Assembly: GCA_964423405.1 (NCBI GenBank)
Contig: CAYREY010000013.1
Span: 9,933-73,932 of the forward strand
Direction of reading: 5' to 3'
DNA: 64,000 nucleotides
From: Bog-950 sp964423405
GTDB taxonomy: Bacteria; Bacteroidota; Bacteroidia; Chitinophagales; LD1
Position 1 is the first letter of the stretch. Each line of letters begins with the position of its first letter. A program made the translations under genes and the position numbers. Below the pieces are notes generated by a model. That model did not search any database. It was given only the letters and a program-made list of their open reading frames with translations, and had not been told where the DNA came from. This document shows, piece after piece, positions 33,214 to 42,115 of this stretch.

Positions 33214-33253
33214 GCAATAAAGATAAGTAGAAAAAGCTGAGACATAAAACAAA

Positions 33254-33284
33254 AAAGCCCTCCGGTAAAAACCAGAGGGCTTTG
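33254..33284. terminator. Terminator of nrdJ
   Basis: AAAGCCCTC (33254-33262) pairs with GAGGGCTTT (33275-33283), extended by GGT/ACC after a single mismatch. On the minus strand it follows nrdJ and precedes the antitoxin gene. Confidence 0.8.
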
Positions 33285-33338
33285 TGTTTGTTGCAGGTAG
33301 CTACTACAGTGGGTAACTCCTGCGTATTTTAAAATGGG

Positions 33339-36300
33339 TTAGCTGCAACCCATGCTGTTACCGCAGTTTAAGCATTTATAGCAGGTTCCACTTCTTAACG
33401 TAATGTTGCCGCAAACATTGCATGGTGGCGCATCGCCCATCATATCGCCGGCGGCTTTGTTAAAGGCGCTCATAGAGTTATTGGCCAGCGTTATTTTACG
33501 CTCTACCTTTATCTCGGCTGGTTTGCTTTTCATTTCGGGGTGCTGCGGCAATGGTTTTTTCTCTATCGGCTCTTCCGAAATTTCGGTGGTTAAATCCATA
33601 GCGCTGCGTTCGCGCATGCTTAGCTCGCTTGGGGTAACGTGTACCAGGTCGGTACGGCCCAGGTATTCAAATGCCAACAGGCGGAAGATATAGTCTACTA
33701 TCGAGCTGGCATTTTTAATGTTCGGGTGGTCTACCATACCGCTTGGTTCAAAGCGGGTAAAGGTGAATTTATTTACAAACTCCTCTAAAGGCACACCGTA
33801 CTGCAGGCCTATCGATACCGATATGGCAAAACAGTTCATCAGCGAGCGGAACGAGGCGCCCTCTTTGTGCATATCAATAAATATTTCGCCCAGGGTCTGG
33901 TCGTCGTATTCACCGGTACGTACAAATACGGTTTGTCCGCCAATTTTTGCTTTTTGTGTAAAGCCACGGCGTTTGTTAGGCAGTTTCTTACGCTCTACAA
34001 TGCTCGATAGCTCGCGCATAAAGTTGGTATCGGTACTTTCCTGCATTAGTATGCGGGCGGCCTCTAATACTTCCTCTGGTGTAAGTTTGCTGAACTCACC
34101 CTCGGTAGCTGGCTTGGCCGTTTCGGTTTTAGCCACCTCTTTGGTATCTTCTTTGTCTTCGTCTTTTTTGTTGCTAAGCGGCTGCGAAAGTTTGCATCCA
34201 TCGCGGTACAGGGCGTTGGCTTTTAAGCCCAGGTGCCATGATAGTTCGTAGCATTCCTGTATATCGGTAACGGTAGCCTCGTTAGGCAGGTTAATGGTTT
34301 TAGATATAGCACCGCTGATAAACGGCTGTACCGAAGCCATCATACGGATGTGGCCGTGTGGATGGATGTAGCGTACACCTTTGGTACCGCACTTGTTAGC
34401 ACAGTCGAACACCGGCAGGTGCTCTTCTTTCAGGTAAGGGGCGCCTTCTACGGTCATGGTACCGCACACGTATTCGTTGGCGGCATCTATTTCTTCTTTG
34501 CTGTAACCTAACTCGCGCAGCAGGTTAAAGTTAGTAGCGTTGTATTGCTTATCGGTAAAGCCTAAGCGCTGCATGGTTTCTTCGCCAAGGGCATACACGT
34601 TAAATGCAAAGCTGATATCGAATGCTGCCACCAGGCCGCCTTCTATTTTCTCTACATCGGCAGTGGTAAAGCCTTTTGCTTTCAGCGATTCGGCGTTAAT
34701 GTGCGGACAACCAACTAATGAGCCTGCACCTTTGGCGTACTTAACTATAGCGTCTATTTCTTTAGCGTTGTAGCCAAGGTTTTCCAGCGCAGCCGGCACA
34801 CACTCGTTTACAATTTTAAAGTAACCGCCACCCGATAGTTTTTTGAATTTAACCAGTGCAAAGTCTGGCTCAACACCGGTGGTATCGCAATCCATTAGCA
34901 GGCCTATGGTACCGGTTGGCGCAATTACGGTTGACTGTGCGTTGCGGTAGCCGTATGTTTCGCCCAGTTGCAGTGCTTCATCCCACGCAGTGGTAGCAGC
35001 TTTAAGCAGGTAATCGGGGCAGAATTTAGGGTCGATGCCTACCGGTTTAATTTCCAGTGCTTCGTAATCGGTAGCCGGTGCGTTATATGCCGCCAAACGG
35101 TGGTTGCGCATTACACGCAGCATGTGTTTTTTGTTTCTTTCGTAAGCCGGGAAGGGGCCTAACACAGCGGCCATCTCAGCCGATGTTTTGTATGCCACAC
35201 CAGTCATGATAGCGGTGATAGCGCCACCAAAAGCGCGGGCTTTATCGCTATCGTAAGGTATGCCGCTAACCATTAGTACCGAACCCAGGTTGGCATAACC
35301 CAAACCCAGTGTGCGGAACTCGTACGATAGCTGTGCTACTTCTTTAGAAGGGAACTGCGCCATTAGTACCGATATCTCCAGCACGGTAGTCCAAACGCGG
35401 CTCATGTGCTGAAAACCGTTAACGTTAAACTCTAATGTTTTATCGTTAAAGAATTTGCGCAGGTTAAACGATGCCAGGTTGCAGGCCGTGTTATCTAAAA
35501 ACATATACTCGCTGCACGGGTTGCTGGCGCGTATAGGGCCATCTTCCGGACAAGTATGCCACTCGTTGATAGTGGTATCGTACTGTATGCCGGGGTCGGC
35601 GCAACGCCATGCGGCCATGGCTATTTTATCCCATAGCTCGCGCGATGGTATCGTTTTCATTACCTTTTTGTTGCTGCGGGCTACCAGGTTCCAGCTTTCG
35701 CCTTTCTCCAGCGAGTGGAAGAACGAGTTAGGCACGCGTACAGAGTTGTTAGAGTTTTGGCCCGATACGGTACGGTAGGCTTCGCCTTCGTAGTGCGAAT
35801 CGTAACCGGCAGCAATAAGGGCAGCTACCTTGTCTTCCTCTTTACTTTTCCACTCAATAAAATCTACTATCTCGGGGTGGTCAAGGTCTAAGCAAACCAT
35901 TTTGGCTGCGCGGCGGGTAGTGCCACCGCTTTTAATAGCGCCGGCTGCTGCATCACCTATTTTCAAAAAGCTCATCAGGCCCGATGAAGTACCACCACCC
36001 GAAAGCTTTTCGCCTTCGCCGCGTATGCTGCTAAAGTTGGTACCTACACCCGAACCGTATTTGAAAATACGGGCTTCGCGGGTCCACAGGTCCATAATAC
36101 CTCCGCCGTTTACCAGGTCGTCATCTACCGATAATATAAAGCAGGCATGTGGTTGTGGCCTTTCGTAAGCCGAGGTTGATTTTTCAAGTACGCCGGTATC
36201 GGGGTTTACAAAGTAGTGGCCCTGTGGCTTACCGGTAATACCGTAAGCGCTGTACAGGCCGGTGTTAAACCACTGTGGCGAGTTAGGTGCTGCCATCTGG

Positions 36301-36680
36301 TCTAACAACGAGTAAACCAACTCATCGTAAAACACACCGGCATCTTTAGCCGATGCAAAATAGCCGTAGCGCTCACCCCAGCTACGCCAGCAATCGGCCA
36401 GGCGGTGTGCCACCTGCTTAATACTGGTTTCGCCACCCAGCGAACCATCGGGCTGCGGTACACCCGCCTTGCGGAAATATTTTTGGGCAAGAATATCGGT
36501 TGCCACCTGGCTCCAGCCTTTGGGCACCTCTACATTATACATTTCAAACACAGCGTCGCCCTTGGGGTTACGAATTACGCTAGAGCGCAAATCGTACTCA
36601 AACAGGTCGAATGGCGACTTACTTTCCTGGGTGTAGAAGCGGTCGAACTTCAATCCCTTTTTTTCATTTTTTCTTGCCAT
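33339..36680 (-). CDS. nrdJ: Adenosylcobalamin-dependent (class II) ribonucleotide reductase
   Basis: This B12-dependent enzyme makes deoxyribonucleotides with or without oxygen. The 1113 residues show the NrdJ layout: N-terminal FDRFYTQESKSPFDLFEYDLRSS, SPQWFNTGLY, a nucleotide/substrate region ACFILSVDDDLVNGGGIMDLWTREARIFKYGSGVGTN, NPCSEYMFLDNTACNLASFNL, APTGTIGLLMDCDTTGVEPDF. The C terminus carries CNVCGNITLRSGTCYKCLNC, a zinc-ribbon-like Cys set used for reduction. The extended, multi-domain form is usual for Bacteroidota. No class I nrdAB is in the window, and I see no B12 riboswitch box upstream. Confidence 0.97.
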   Translation of the reverse strand: MARKNEKKGLKFDRFYTQESKSPFDLFEYDLRSSVIRNPKGDAVFEMYNVEVPKGWSQVATDILAQKYFRKAGVPQPDGSLGGETSIKQVAHRLADCWRSWGERYGYFASAKDAGVFYDELVYSLLDQMAAPNSPQWFNTGLYSAYGITGKPQGHYFVNPDTGVLEKSTSAYERPQPHACFILSVDDDLVNGGGIMDLWTREARIFKYGSGVGTNFSSIRGEGEKLSGGGTSSGLMSFLKIGDAAAGAIKSGGTTRRAAKMVCLDLDHPEIVDFIEWKSKEEDKVAALIAAGYDSHYEGEAYRTVSGQNSNNSVRVPNSFFHSLEKGESWNLVARSNKKVMKTIPSRELWDKIAMAAWRCADPGIQYDTTINEWHTCPEDGPIRASNPCSEYMFLDNTACNLASFNLRKFFNDKTLEFNVNGFQHMSRVWTTVLEISVLMAQFPSKEVAQLSYEFRTLGLGYANLGSVLMVSGIPYDSDKARAFGGAITAIMTGVAYKTSAEMAAVLGPFPAYERNKKHMLRVMRNHRLAAYNAPATDYEALEIKPVGIDPKFCPDYLLKAATTAWDEALQLGETYGYRNAQSTVIAPTGTIGLLMDCDTTGVEPDFALVKFKKLSGGGYFKIVNECVPAALENLGYNAKEIDAIVKYAKGAGSLVGCPHINAESLKAKGFTTADVEKIEGGLVAAFDISFAFNVYALGEETMQRLGFTDKQYNATNFNLLRELGYSKEEIDAANEYVCGTMTVEGAPYLKEEHLPVFDCANKCGTKGVRYIHPHGHIRMMASVQPFISGAISKTINLPNEATVTDIQECYELSWHLGLKANALYRDGCKLSQPLSNKKDEDKEDTKEVAKTETAKPATEGEFSKLTPEEVLEAARILMQESTDTNFMRELSSIVERKKLPNKRRGFTQKAKIGGQTVFVRTGEYDDQTLGEIFIDMHKEGASFRSLMNCFAISVSIGLQYGVPLEEFVNKFTFTRFEPSGMVDHPNIKNASSIVDYIFRLLAFEYLGRTDLVHVTPSELSMRERSAMDLTTEISEEPIEKKPLPQHPEMKSKPAEIKVERKITLANNSMSAFNKAAGDMMGDAPPCNVCGNITLRSGTCYKCLNCGNSMGCS

Positions 36681-36958
36681 AATAATGTTGTATTGTAAAG
36701 TTAGGTCAAATAGAGAATAGTAGTTTTAGAATAATTGCTAAAGCGTTACAACGAACTTACTTTTCACAATTCAATTTTAAAATGGCATTTATAAACAGGT
36801 TTTGTTGCAAACAAGGGCCTGATGTTTTGAAACGCAGACAGGGCTTGAATTTGTAATGTGGAAAAAGATTTTTAACGAAAAATTCGATAGGTTTTTGGTT
36901 GTTGCCACGCCGTTTGGGTGTACCCGTTTTAGGGCAGTAAGTATACCCTGTGGCTACG
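36681..36958. other. Intergenic region, no gene seen
   Basis: About 280 bases separate the divergent nrdJ and GGGP synthase genes. I looked for a cobalamin riboswitch (GCCACTG box) because of nrdJ and did not find one. A TCTATTTG near the nrdJ start is seven of eight to the -7 consensus. Confidence 0.4.
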
Positions 36959-36988
36959 TTGGGCGTATAAATTTACGGGTTATCTTTG
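36959..36988 (+). promoter_or_regulatory. Promoter of the GGGP synthase gene
   Basis: TTG (36959-36961), 19 bases, then TATCTTTG (36981-36988), a full match to the Bacteroidota consensus. The start codon is only 13 bases beyond, so the mRNA leader must be very short. Confidence 0.65.
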
Positions 36989-37001
36989 CCGGCATTGTAA
37001 C

Positions 37002-37742
37002 ATGCTTTATAACGTTTTAACAAAAGGGCCCAAAGCCACACTGGCCGTACTAATAGACCCCGACCGCCATACCGATGCTACCTTACAGCAGCTGGCTACG
37101 CTGGCGGTAAACTGCCGGGTAGATTTGTTTTTGGTAGGCGGCAGCCTGCTGTTGCAAAACAGGTTTGAGCAAACCATAGCCTACCTTAAACAGCATACCG
37201 GTGTACCTGTTGTTATTTTTCCGGGCAACAATTACCAGATAAGCGCGCAGGCCGATGGTATATTGCTGCTAAGCCTTATTTCGGGCCGCAATGCCGAGTA
37301 CCTGATTGGCCAGCATGTAACTGCTGCTACGGCCATTAAACAGGCGGGTATAGAGGTACTGCCCACCGGCTATATGCTGATAGATGGTGGCCGCACCAGC
37401 ACCACCGGCTATATAACCCAAACCCTGCCCATACCTAACGATAAACCCGATGTGGCTGTAGCCACCGCGCTGGCCGGCGAACAACTGGGCCTTAAACTTA
37501 TTTACCTGGAGGCCGGCAGCGGTGCGCACCATACGGTAAACCCGCAACTGGTTAAAGCAGTTAAACAGCAGGTAAGCCTGCCGGTAATAGTGGGCGGCGG
37601 CATACGCACCGCGGCACAGGCCGAGGAGCTTTGCCGCGCCGGTGCCGACATGCTGGTGGTAGGCAATGTGCTGGAGAAAGACCCGGAGGTACTAATGGAA
37701 ATATCGCTGGCGGTACATGGCAGCAGCAATAAAGCAGTGTAA
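37002..37742 (+). CDS. Geranylgeranylglyceryl phosphate synthase family protein
   Basis: The 246-residue TIM-barrel protein shows TLAVLIDPDRHTD, FLVGGSLLLQN, PVVIFPGNNYQIS, GLKLIYLEAGSGA and PVIVGGGIRTAAQAEELCRAGADMLVVGN, the phosphate- and polyprenyl-binding elements of the GGGPS/PcrB family. It couples glycerol-1-phosphate to a polyprenyl diphosphate, the first step to ether lipids in archaea. Bacterial group II members are known mainly in Bacteroidota; their product's role in these bacteria is unclear. Confidence 0.93.
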   Translation: MLYNVLTKGPKATLAVLIDPDRHTDATLQQLATLAVNCRVDLFLVGGSLLLQNRFEQTIAYLKQHTGVPVVIFPGNNYQISAQADGILLLSLISGRNAEYLIGQHVTAATAIKQAGIEVLPTGYMLIDGGRTSTTGYITQTLPIPNDKPDVAVATALAGEQLGLKLIYLEAGSGAHHTVNPQLVKAVKQQVSLPVIVGGGIRTAAQAEELCRAGADMLVVGNVLEKDPEVLMEISLAVHGSSNKAV

Positions 37743-37798
37743 TGCTTACAGATGGGTTTTCTCTTATTCGTTTTTATTCGTGTAATTCGTACTGATAT

Positions 37799-38737
37799 AT
37801 GAAAGGAGTAGTTGTAAAATCTACCGGTAGCTGGTACGATGTAAAGAATGAAAATGGCGACGTACTGAAAGTGCGCCTTAAAGGCATTTTCAGGTTAGAT
37901 GAAAGCAAGGATACCAACCCTATTGCCGTGGGCGACCGCGTTACCATTACCAACGATAGCAGCGATGATGGTGGCTGGGTAATAAGCGAAATAGAGGCGC
38001 GCGATAACTACATTGTCCGTTCATCGCCCAAGCACAAAGGCGCGCGCCAGATACTGGCCGCCAACATAGACCAGGCCTTGCTGATAGTTACCATGGGCAA
38101 CCCGCGTACCAGCACAGGGTTTATAGACCGGTTTCTGCTAACTGCCGAAGCCTACCATATACCTACGGTTATTATTTTTAATAAGCAGGATTTGCTGGAT
38201 GTAAAGGGTAAAAAGAAACAGGAGTTTGTATCAAAAATATACGAAAGCATTGGCTATAAAACCCTGTTTGTATCGGCGCTGCAGCGCGAGCATATAGATG
38301 AGGTGAAGGCGCTGATGCAGGATAAAACGTCGCTGATATCGGGCCACTCGGGCGTGGGCAAAAGCACCCTGATGAATGCCATACAACCCAACCTGAACCT
38401 GCGTACCGAAAACATATCGCGTATTACAGGTAAGGGTATGCATACCACCACCTTTGCCGAAATGCACCCGCTTGATTTTGGTGGTAACGTAATAGATACG
38501 CCCGGCATACGCGAGTTTGGTATTATGGATTTTAAACCCGAAGAAATATCGCACTACTATGTAGAGATGCGCGAGGTGCTGAACGATTGCAAATTCAACA
38601 ACTGCCTGCACGAGCACGAACCGGGTTGTGCGGTAAAGCAAGCCTATCAGGAAGGGCGCATTACCGAGGAGCGTTTCTCTAACTACCTGAACATTATGCT
38701 GGAGTATAAGGCCAACTATAAGCATTGGGAGCAGTAA
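37799..38737 (+). CDS. rsgA: Ribosome small-subunit-dependent GTPase A
   Basis: The 312-residue late 30S maturation GTPase has an OB domain (about 1-70) and a circularly permuted GTPase domain: G4 NKQD at 128-131 comes before G1 GHSGVGKS at 182-189. The G3-like DTPG lies within VIDTPGIREFG, and the C-terminal zinc knuckle CKFNNCLHEHEPGC completes the family pattern. It is followed by the CCCTAAATC repeat and dtd. Confidence 0.97.
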   Translation: MKGVVVKSTGSWYDVKNENGDVLKVRLKGIFRLDESKDTNPIAVGDRVTITNDSSDDGGWVISEIEARDNYIVRSSPKHKGARQILAANIDQALLIVTMGNPRTSTGFIDRFLLTAEAYHIPTVIIFNKQDLLDVKGKKKQEFVSKIYESIGYKTLFVSALQREHIDEVKALMQDKTSLISGHSGVGKSTLMNAIQPNLNLRTENISRITGKGMHTTTFAEMHPLDFGGNVIDTPGIREFGIMDFKPEEISHYYVEMREVLNDCKFNNCLHEHEPGCAVKQAYQEGRITEERFSNYLNIMLEYKANYKHWEQ

Positions 38738-38833
38738 ACCCCTAAATCCCCTAAAGGGGACTTTGAAATACAAATACAAATGCAAAATCATTCTTTCAAC
38801 ACACAAAAAAATTCCCCCTTCGGGGGTTAGGGG
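38738..38833. repeat. CCCTAAATC-family repeat between rsgA and dtd
   Basis: The left end is CCCCTAAATCCCC followed by TAAAGGGGACTTT and AATACAAATA; the right end is TTCCCCCTTCGGGGGTTAGGGGG. The ends are inverted (CCCCTAA versus TTAGGGG), so this is a ~96-bp element filling the whole spacer between the two genes. Confidence 0.7.
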
Positions 38834-38836
38834 GCT

Positions 38837-39289
38837 ATGCGCGTAACCATACAACGGGTAAGTGAAGCCAGCGTAACCATTGAAGGTAGCGTTAACGCTG
38901 CTATAGACAAAGGCTTATTGGTATTGGCAGGGTTTGAAGAAGCCGACACTACCGAAGACCTGGAGTGGATGAGTGGCAAATTGGTTAACCTGCGTATATT
39001 TCAGGATGAGAACGAACAGATGAACCTGAGTGTAAAAGATACCGGCGGCGATATAATTGTAGTATCGCAGTTTACGTTACACGCACTTACCAAAAAAGGC
39101 AACCGCCCTTCGTTTATCCGCGCGGCAAAGCCCGATGTGGCTATACCACTGTACGAAAAATTTGTAGCACAGGTAACAAACGACCTTGGCAAACCCATTG
39201 GCACCGGTCGGTTTGGCGCCGATATGAAAGTGGCACTGATTAACGACGGACCGGTAACAATTAATATAGATAGTAAGAACAGGGAGTAG
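38837..39289 (+). CDS. dtd: D-aminoacyl-tRNA deacylase
   Basis: The 150-residue enzyme removes D-amino acids (and Gly) from mischarged tRNAs. It begins MRVTIQRVSEASVTIEG and has the two active-site loops SQFTL (VVSQFTLHA, about 75-79) and GPVT (NDGPVTINID, near 140). It has the normal length. Transcription with rsgA is possible across the 96-bp repeat. Confidence 0.97.
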   Translation: MRVTIQRVSEASVTIEGSVNAAIDKGLLVLAGFEEADTTEDLEWMSGKLVNLRIFQDENEQMNLSVKDTGGDIIVVSQFTLHALTKKGNRPSFIRAAKPDVAIPLYEKFVAQVTNDLGKPIGTGRFGADMKVALINDGPVTINIDSKNRE

Positions 39290-39290
39290 G

Positions 39291-39340
39291 GCAGTTAAAG
39301 ACTTGCCAGGTTTTAAAAACCTGGCAAGTCTTTAACTGCA
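39291..39340. repeat. Perfect hairpin repeat after dtd
   Basis: GCAGTTAAAGACTTGCCAGG and its exact complement form a stem of about 22 bp around a TTTTAAAAA centre. It starts two bases after the dtd stop and can serve as a terminator for both convergent genes. Confidence 0.75.
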
Positions 39341-39442
39341 TATAACCGGAAAACAACACTCAATACAAGATTCATCGCTCCGGAAACCCTCCGCTCTGAA
39401 TGACAAATACAAGGAATTCTCTAATAAATAAATTGATTCCAA

Positions 39443-40411
39443 CTACTCCTTTACCACCCGCTTTACCACATTACCTACCCGCACAAAGTAAAAGCCGCGG
39501 GCCCAGTCGGTAGTAGTAATAACCGATGCATTACCAGTATAAACTTTGCTACCCAGGGCATTGTAAACATCTACCACAGCGCCTTGTTGCGCAACCGGCA
39601 AGCCAATATGCAGCTCGCTTTTAACAGGGTTAGGGTACACGGTAAAGGTTTCAGCTGTTATATCATTAATAGCAGATGGCACCGATACACGTTGCGATTT
39701 GGCAGCGTTAAGCACTTGTTTCGTATCGGAGGTTTGCAGCCAGCAAATGGTGTTCATGGCAATGGCGCTCCAACCGCTTTGTATTCGGTAGTCGAACGTA
39801 AACACGGCACTATCGTTCAGCGCAGGAGTATTAATAGCATTACCGGTAACGGCTGTTAATGCCTTGCGGAATACATCGTGGTGCAGTTGCTCGCCATTAC
39901 CGGCGCTGTATTGCACAGTATCCTGCACGGCACCGGCAAACAACAACAGTTGTGTAGCTGCAATACTACCGGTAGTGCGTACTACCACCTTCACGGTTAC
40001 CGAATCGGCACTTACAGCCTGTTCGGTGGCCGAAACCTCTACCGGTGCGGTTTGGTTAAGGGCAGTATCTATAGTGGTATTGTTAATAGCCGGGTTAGCC
40101 GATGGCAGCAGTTTACCGTTTAAAACAAACTTTGGTGTAGAGCCATAGGCGTTGTAGAAATAAGTGCGGTTATCGTTTTCGGTTTTATTTTGCAAGTTGA
40201 AATAGCATGAATTGTACGGCGCACTCGGGTGAAAGGCAATATGTATCACCTGTGGGTAGTTATCCATCGTTGAGTAAAAACCGGGGTTTCGACTGGCGCA
40301 GATACTGCATTTGGTATTGGTGAAATGCTCAACCAGCACCGTTCTGGGCGATTGGGCAAGGGTTACCATGTACACAAAAGGCAGTAGTAAGGCCCATAAT
40401 TTCTTAGTCAT
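39443..40411 (-). CDS. Omp28-related secreted protein with T9SS tail
   Basis: The precursor (322 residues from ATG 40411; an upstream in-frame ATG would add 10 residues before the signal peptide) has a signal sequence ending near TLAQ. An Omp28-like thioredoxin-related region follows with VLVEHFTNTKCSICASRNPGFYSTMDNYPQVIHIAFHPS and GSTPKFVLNGK. The C terminus (VYPNPVKSELHIGLPV... VVKRVVKE) is a T9SS type A sorting domain. The Cys-Ser-Ile-Cys pair resembles a redox CxxC motif. It is divergent from the paiB-like gene. Confidence 0.88.
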   Translation of the reverse strand: MTKKLWALLLPFVYMVTLAQSPRTVLVEHFTNTKCSICASRNPGFYSTMDNYPQVIHIAFHPSAPYNSCYFNLQNKTENDNRTYFYNAYGSTPKFVLNGKLLPSANPAINNTTIDTALNQTAPVEVSATEQAVSADSVTVKVVVRTTGSIAATQLLLFAGAVQDTVQYSAGNGEQLHHDVFRKALTAVTGNAINTPALNDSAVFTFDYRIQSGWSAIAMNTICWLQTSDTKQVLNAAKSQRVSVPSAINDITAETFTVYPNPVKSELHIGLPVAQQGAVVDVYNALGSKVYTGNASVITTTDWARGFYFVRVGNVVKRVVKE

Positions 40412-40455
40412 AATGTTAGTTTTGAGTTTAGACGCATACAAACCGTTTACCTTAC

Positions 40456-41100
40456 ATGTACACCCCTAAGCATTTTAAGCAGGAAGATAAGGCAGAAATA
40501 GCAAAGCTGGTGCGCGAATACCCGTTTGCCACCCTGGTAACTGTTACGGGCAACACACCCCATGCTACCCATATTCCGCTCGAGTTAGTTACGAATGATA
40601 ACGGCAACTGGTTTTTGCACGGGCATGTATCGCGCGCTAACCCGCAATGGAAAACATTGGAGAGCAGCGAGGTGCTGGCAATTTTTACAGGCCCGCATAC
40701 GTATGTATCGCCCAGTTGGTATAACCACCGCAACGTACCAACCTGGAACTACCAGGCGGTGCAGCTGTATGGCAAAGCCACCCTTGTAGAAGGCGAAAAG
40801 CTGGAGGCCATGTTACAGCAACTAATGAAACGCTATGAAGAGGCACATGCCGAAAAGCCACAGGGCTACCACGAGATACCGGAGCGCACCCTGCAAACCG
40901 ACCTACGCGGTGTGGTGGGCTTTGAGATAAAAGTAGAGCGGATAGAGGCTACCAGCAAGCTATCGCAAAACCGCGATGCAGAAAGTTACCAGAGTGTAAT
41001 AGACCATTTGAAAAACATGGATGCGTATGATGCGAAGCGGGTAGCAGAGGAAATGGAGAAGACCCCTAAATCCCCTAAAGGGGACTTAAATACAAAATAG
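40456..41100 (+). CDS. PaiB-type FMN-binding protein with a repeat-derived tail
   Basis: The 214-residue protein starts MYTPKHFKQEDKAEIAKLVREYPFATLVT, continues THIPLELV, HGHVSRANPQWK, FTGPHTYVSPSWY and QLYGKATLVE. This is the PaiB/FMN-binding split-barrel family (negative regulators of sporulation and protease genes in Bacillus; role in Bacteroidota unknown). Its last 13 codons (KTPKSPKGDLNTK) are encoded by a CCCTAAATC repeat copy that reaches the stop, so the native C terminus was replaced or extended by the repeat. Confidence 0.9.
   Translation: MYTPKHFKQEDKAEIAKLVREYPFATLVTVTGNTPHATHIPLELVTNDNGNWFLHGHVSRANPQWKTLESSEVLAIFTGPHTYVSPSWYNHRNVPTWNYQAVQLYGKATLVEGEKLEAMLQQLMKRYEEAHAEKPQGYHEIPERTLQTDLRGVVGFEIKVERIEATSKLSQNRDAESYQSVIDHLKNMDAYDAKRVAEEMEKTPKSPKGDLNTK
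41063..41098. repeat. CCCTAAATC-family repeat overlapping the paiB-like 3' end
   Basis: CCCCTAAATCCCC then TAAAGGGGACTTAAATACAAA, matching the copy after rsgA. It lies in frame within the coding region. Confidence 0.75.
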
Positions 41101-41213
41101 CCTTAGAGGAAACAATTAGTTGGCAATGGGCAGTCGGCAAAAAACACCATTGAATAATACAAAACCAATAAAAGAGCAGAGGCAGTTTCGTTATTCGTAG
41201 AAACTATAATTTA

Positions 41214-41316
41214 GCGTCATTGCGAGGAGTGCCGCTTTGGGCACGACGAAGCAATCTCGTTGCTGATAACAAATAGTTCAGAGATTGCTTCGTCGCAAAG
41301 CCTCCTCGCAATGACG
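41214..41316. repeat. 103-bp palindromic repeat, CGTCATTGCGAGG family, copy 2
   Basis: Same ends and same 103-bp length as 19951-20053. In this copy the inner AGATTGCTTCGTCG pairs with CGACGAAGCAATCT, so almost the whole element can fold. Confidence 0.88.
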
Positions 41317-41371
41317 CACATTTATACAGGCTATTGTTGTATTGTAACAATAGCCTAAACAAACTACTACC

Positions 41372-41698
41372 ATGACAATAGAAGAAGCACAACAAACCGT
41401 AGACAACTGGATAAACACTACCGGTGTACGTTACTTTAACGAGCTTACCAATATGGCTATGCTTACCGAAGAGGTTGGCGAAGTGGCGCGCATTATAGCC
41501 CGCCGCTATGGCGAGCAAAGCTTTAAAGAAAGCGACAAGAATAAAGAGCTGGGCGATGAACTGGCCGATGTGCTGTTTGTACTGATTTGCCTGGCCAACC
41601 AAACCGGTGTAGATCTTACTACCGCACTACAAAAAAACCTGGATAAGAAAACCAATCGCGATGCGGAAAGGCATAAGAATAATGAGAAGTTGAAATAG
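41372..41698 (+). CDS. MazG-like nucleotide pyrophosphohydrolase
   Basis: The 108-residue all-helical protein has the MazG/dCTPase pattern: NELTNMAMLTEEVGEVARIIARRYGEQ followed by KELGDELADVLFVLICLANQTGVDL, which supplies the EExxE and ExxD Mg-binding acidic residues. Members hydrolyse noncanonical nucleoside triphosphates (house-cleaning). It is the single-domain form. The C-terminal tail is Lys/Asn-rich. Confidence 0.88.
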   Translation: MTIEEAQQTVDNWINTTGVRYFNELTNMAMLTEEVGEVARIIARRYGEQSFKESDKNKELGDELADVLFVLICLANQTGVDLTTALQKNLDKKTNRDAERHKNNEKLK

Positions 41699-41735
41699 GT
41701 TGTCTTTATTACCAGAAGACGCCAGCATGGCGTCC

Positions 41736-41942
41736 CTACTGTAGCTTATGTTTAAGCTGCCTTATCTTCTTCCACTGCCATATAATTACACCTAATATAA
41801 GTACAAACACTATCGGCTCTATAATGCAAAAAATCCATATGTTGATTTCGTTGTAGGATATACCCAGCCAGTGTGCGCCGGTTAGCAGTATTTGTACGCA
41901 CCAGTCGAATAGGGCGTTTACGAAGTGATCCCAGTTGTTCAT
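41736..41942 (-). CDS. Small membrane protein of unknown function
   Basis: About 68 residues from ATG 41942 (MNNWDHFVNALFDW). There is an amphipathic N-terminal helix, a hydrophobic segment around residues 34-58 (INIWIFCIIEPIVFVLILGVIIWQW) and a basic tail KKIRQLKHKLQ. No family recognised. It is the nearest gene to the paired GTTAAC element B, which lies 94-150 bases upstream. Confidence 0.6.
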   Translation of the reverse strand: MNNWDHFVNALFDWCVQILLTGAHWLGISYNEINIWIFCIIEPIVFVLILGVIIWQWKKIRQLKHKLQ

Positions 41943-42030
41943 ACTAGTTAAACGTAAGTGGTTAAACAATAGTGTTTAGCTATTTAGATTTACTATATAT
42001 TGCAATTTTATATCATGTATAAATAATGTA

Positions 42031-42100
42031 GGTGGGTTAACATCAAATTTCTGCAACCTATTGAAAATGTGTAAGTTAAATTAGGGGTGGGTTAACATTT
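42031..42100. promoter_or_regulatory. Paired GTTAAC element, locus B
   Basis: GGTGGGTTAACATC (42031-42044) and TAGGGGTGGGTTAACATTTTTT (42082-42103) with GTTAAC cores 55 bases apart. An AT-rich stretch lies between it and the small membrane gene start. The arrangement is the same as at 16573-16645. Confidence 0.6.
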
Positions 42101-42115
42101 TTTGAGTTGGCGATA

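Noticed and set aside
36681..37001. Cobalamin riboswitch ahead of the B12-dependent nrdJ
   Set aside because: No B12 box or conserved core was found on the minus strand upstream of nrdJ.
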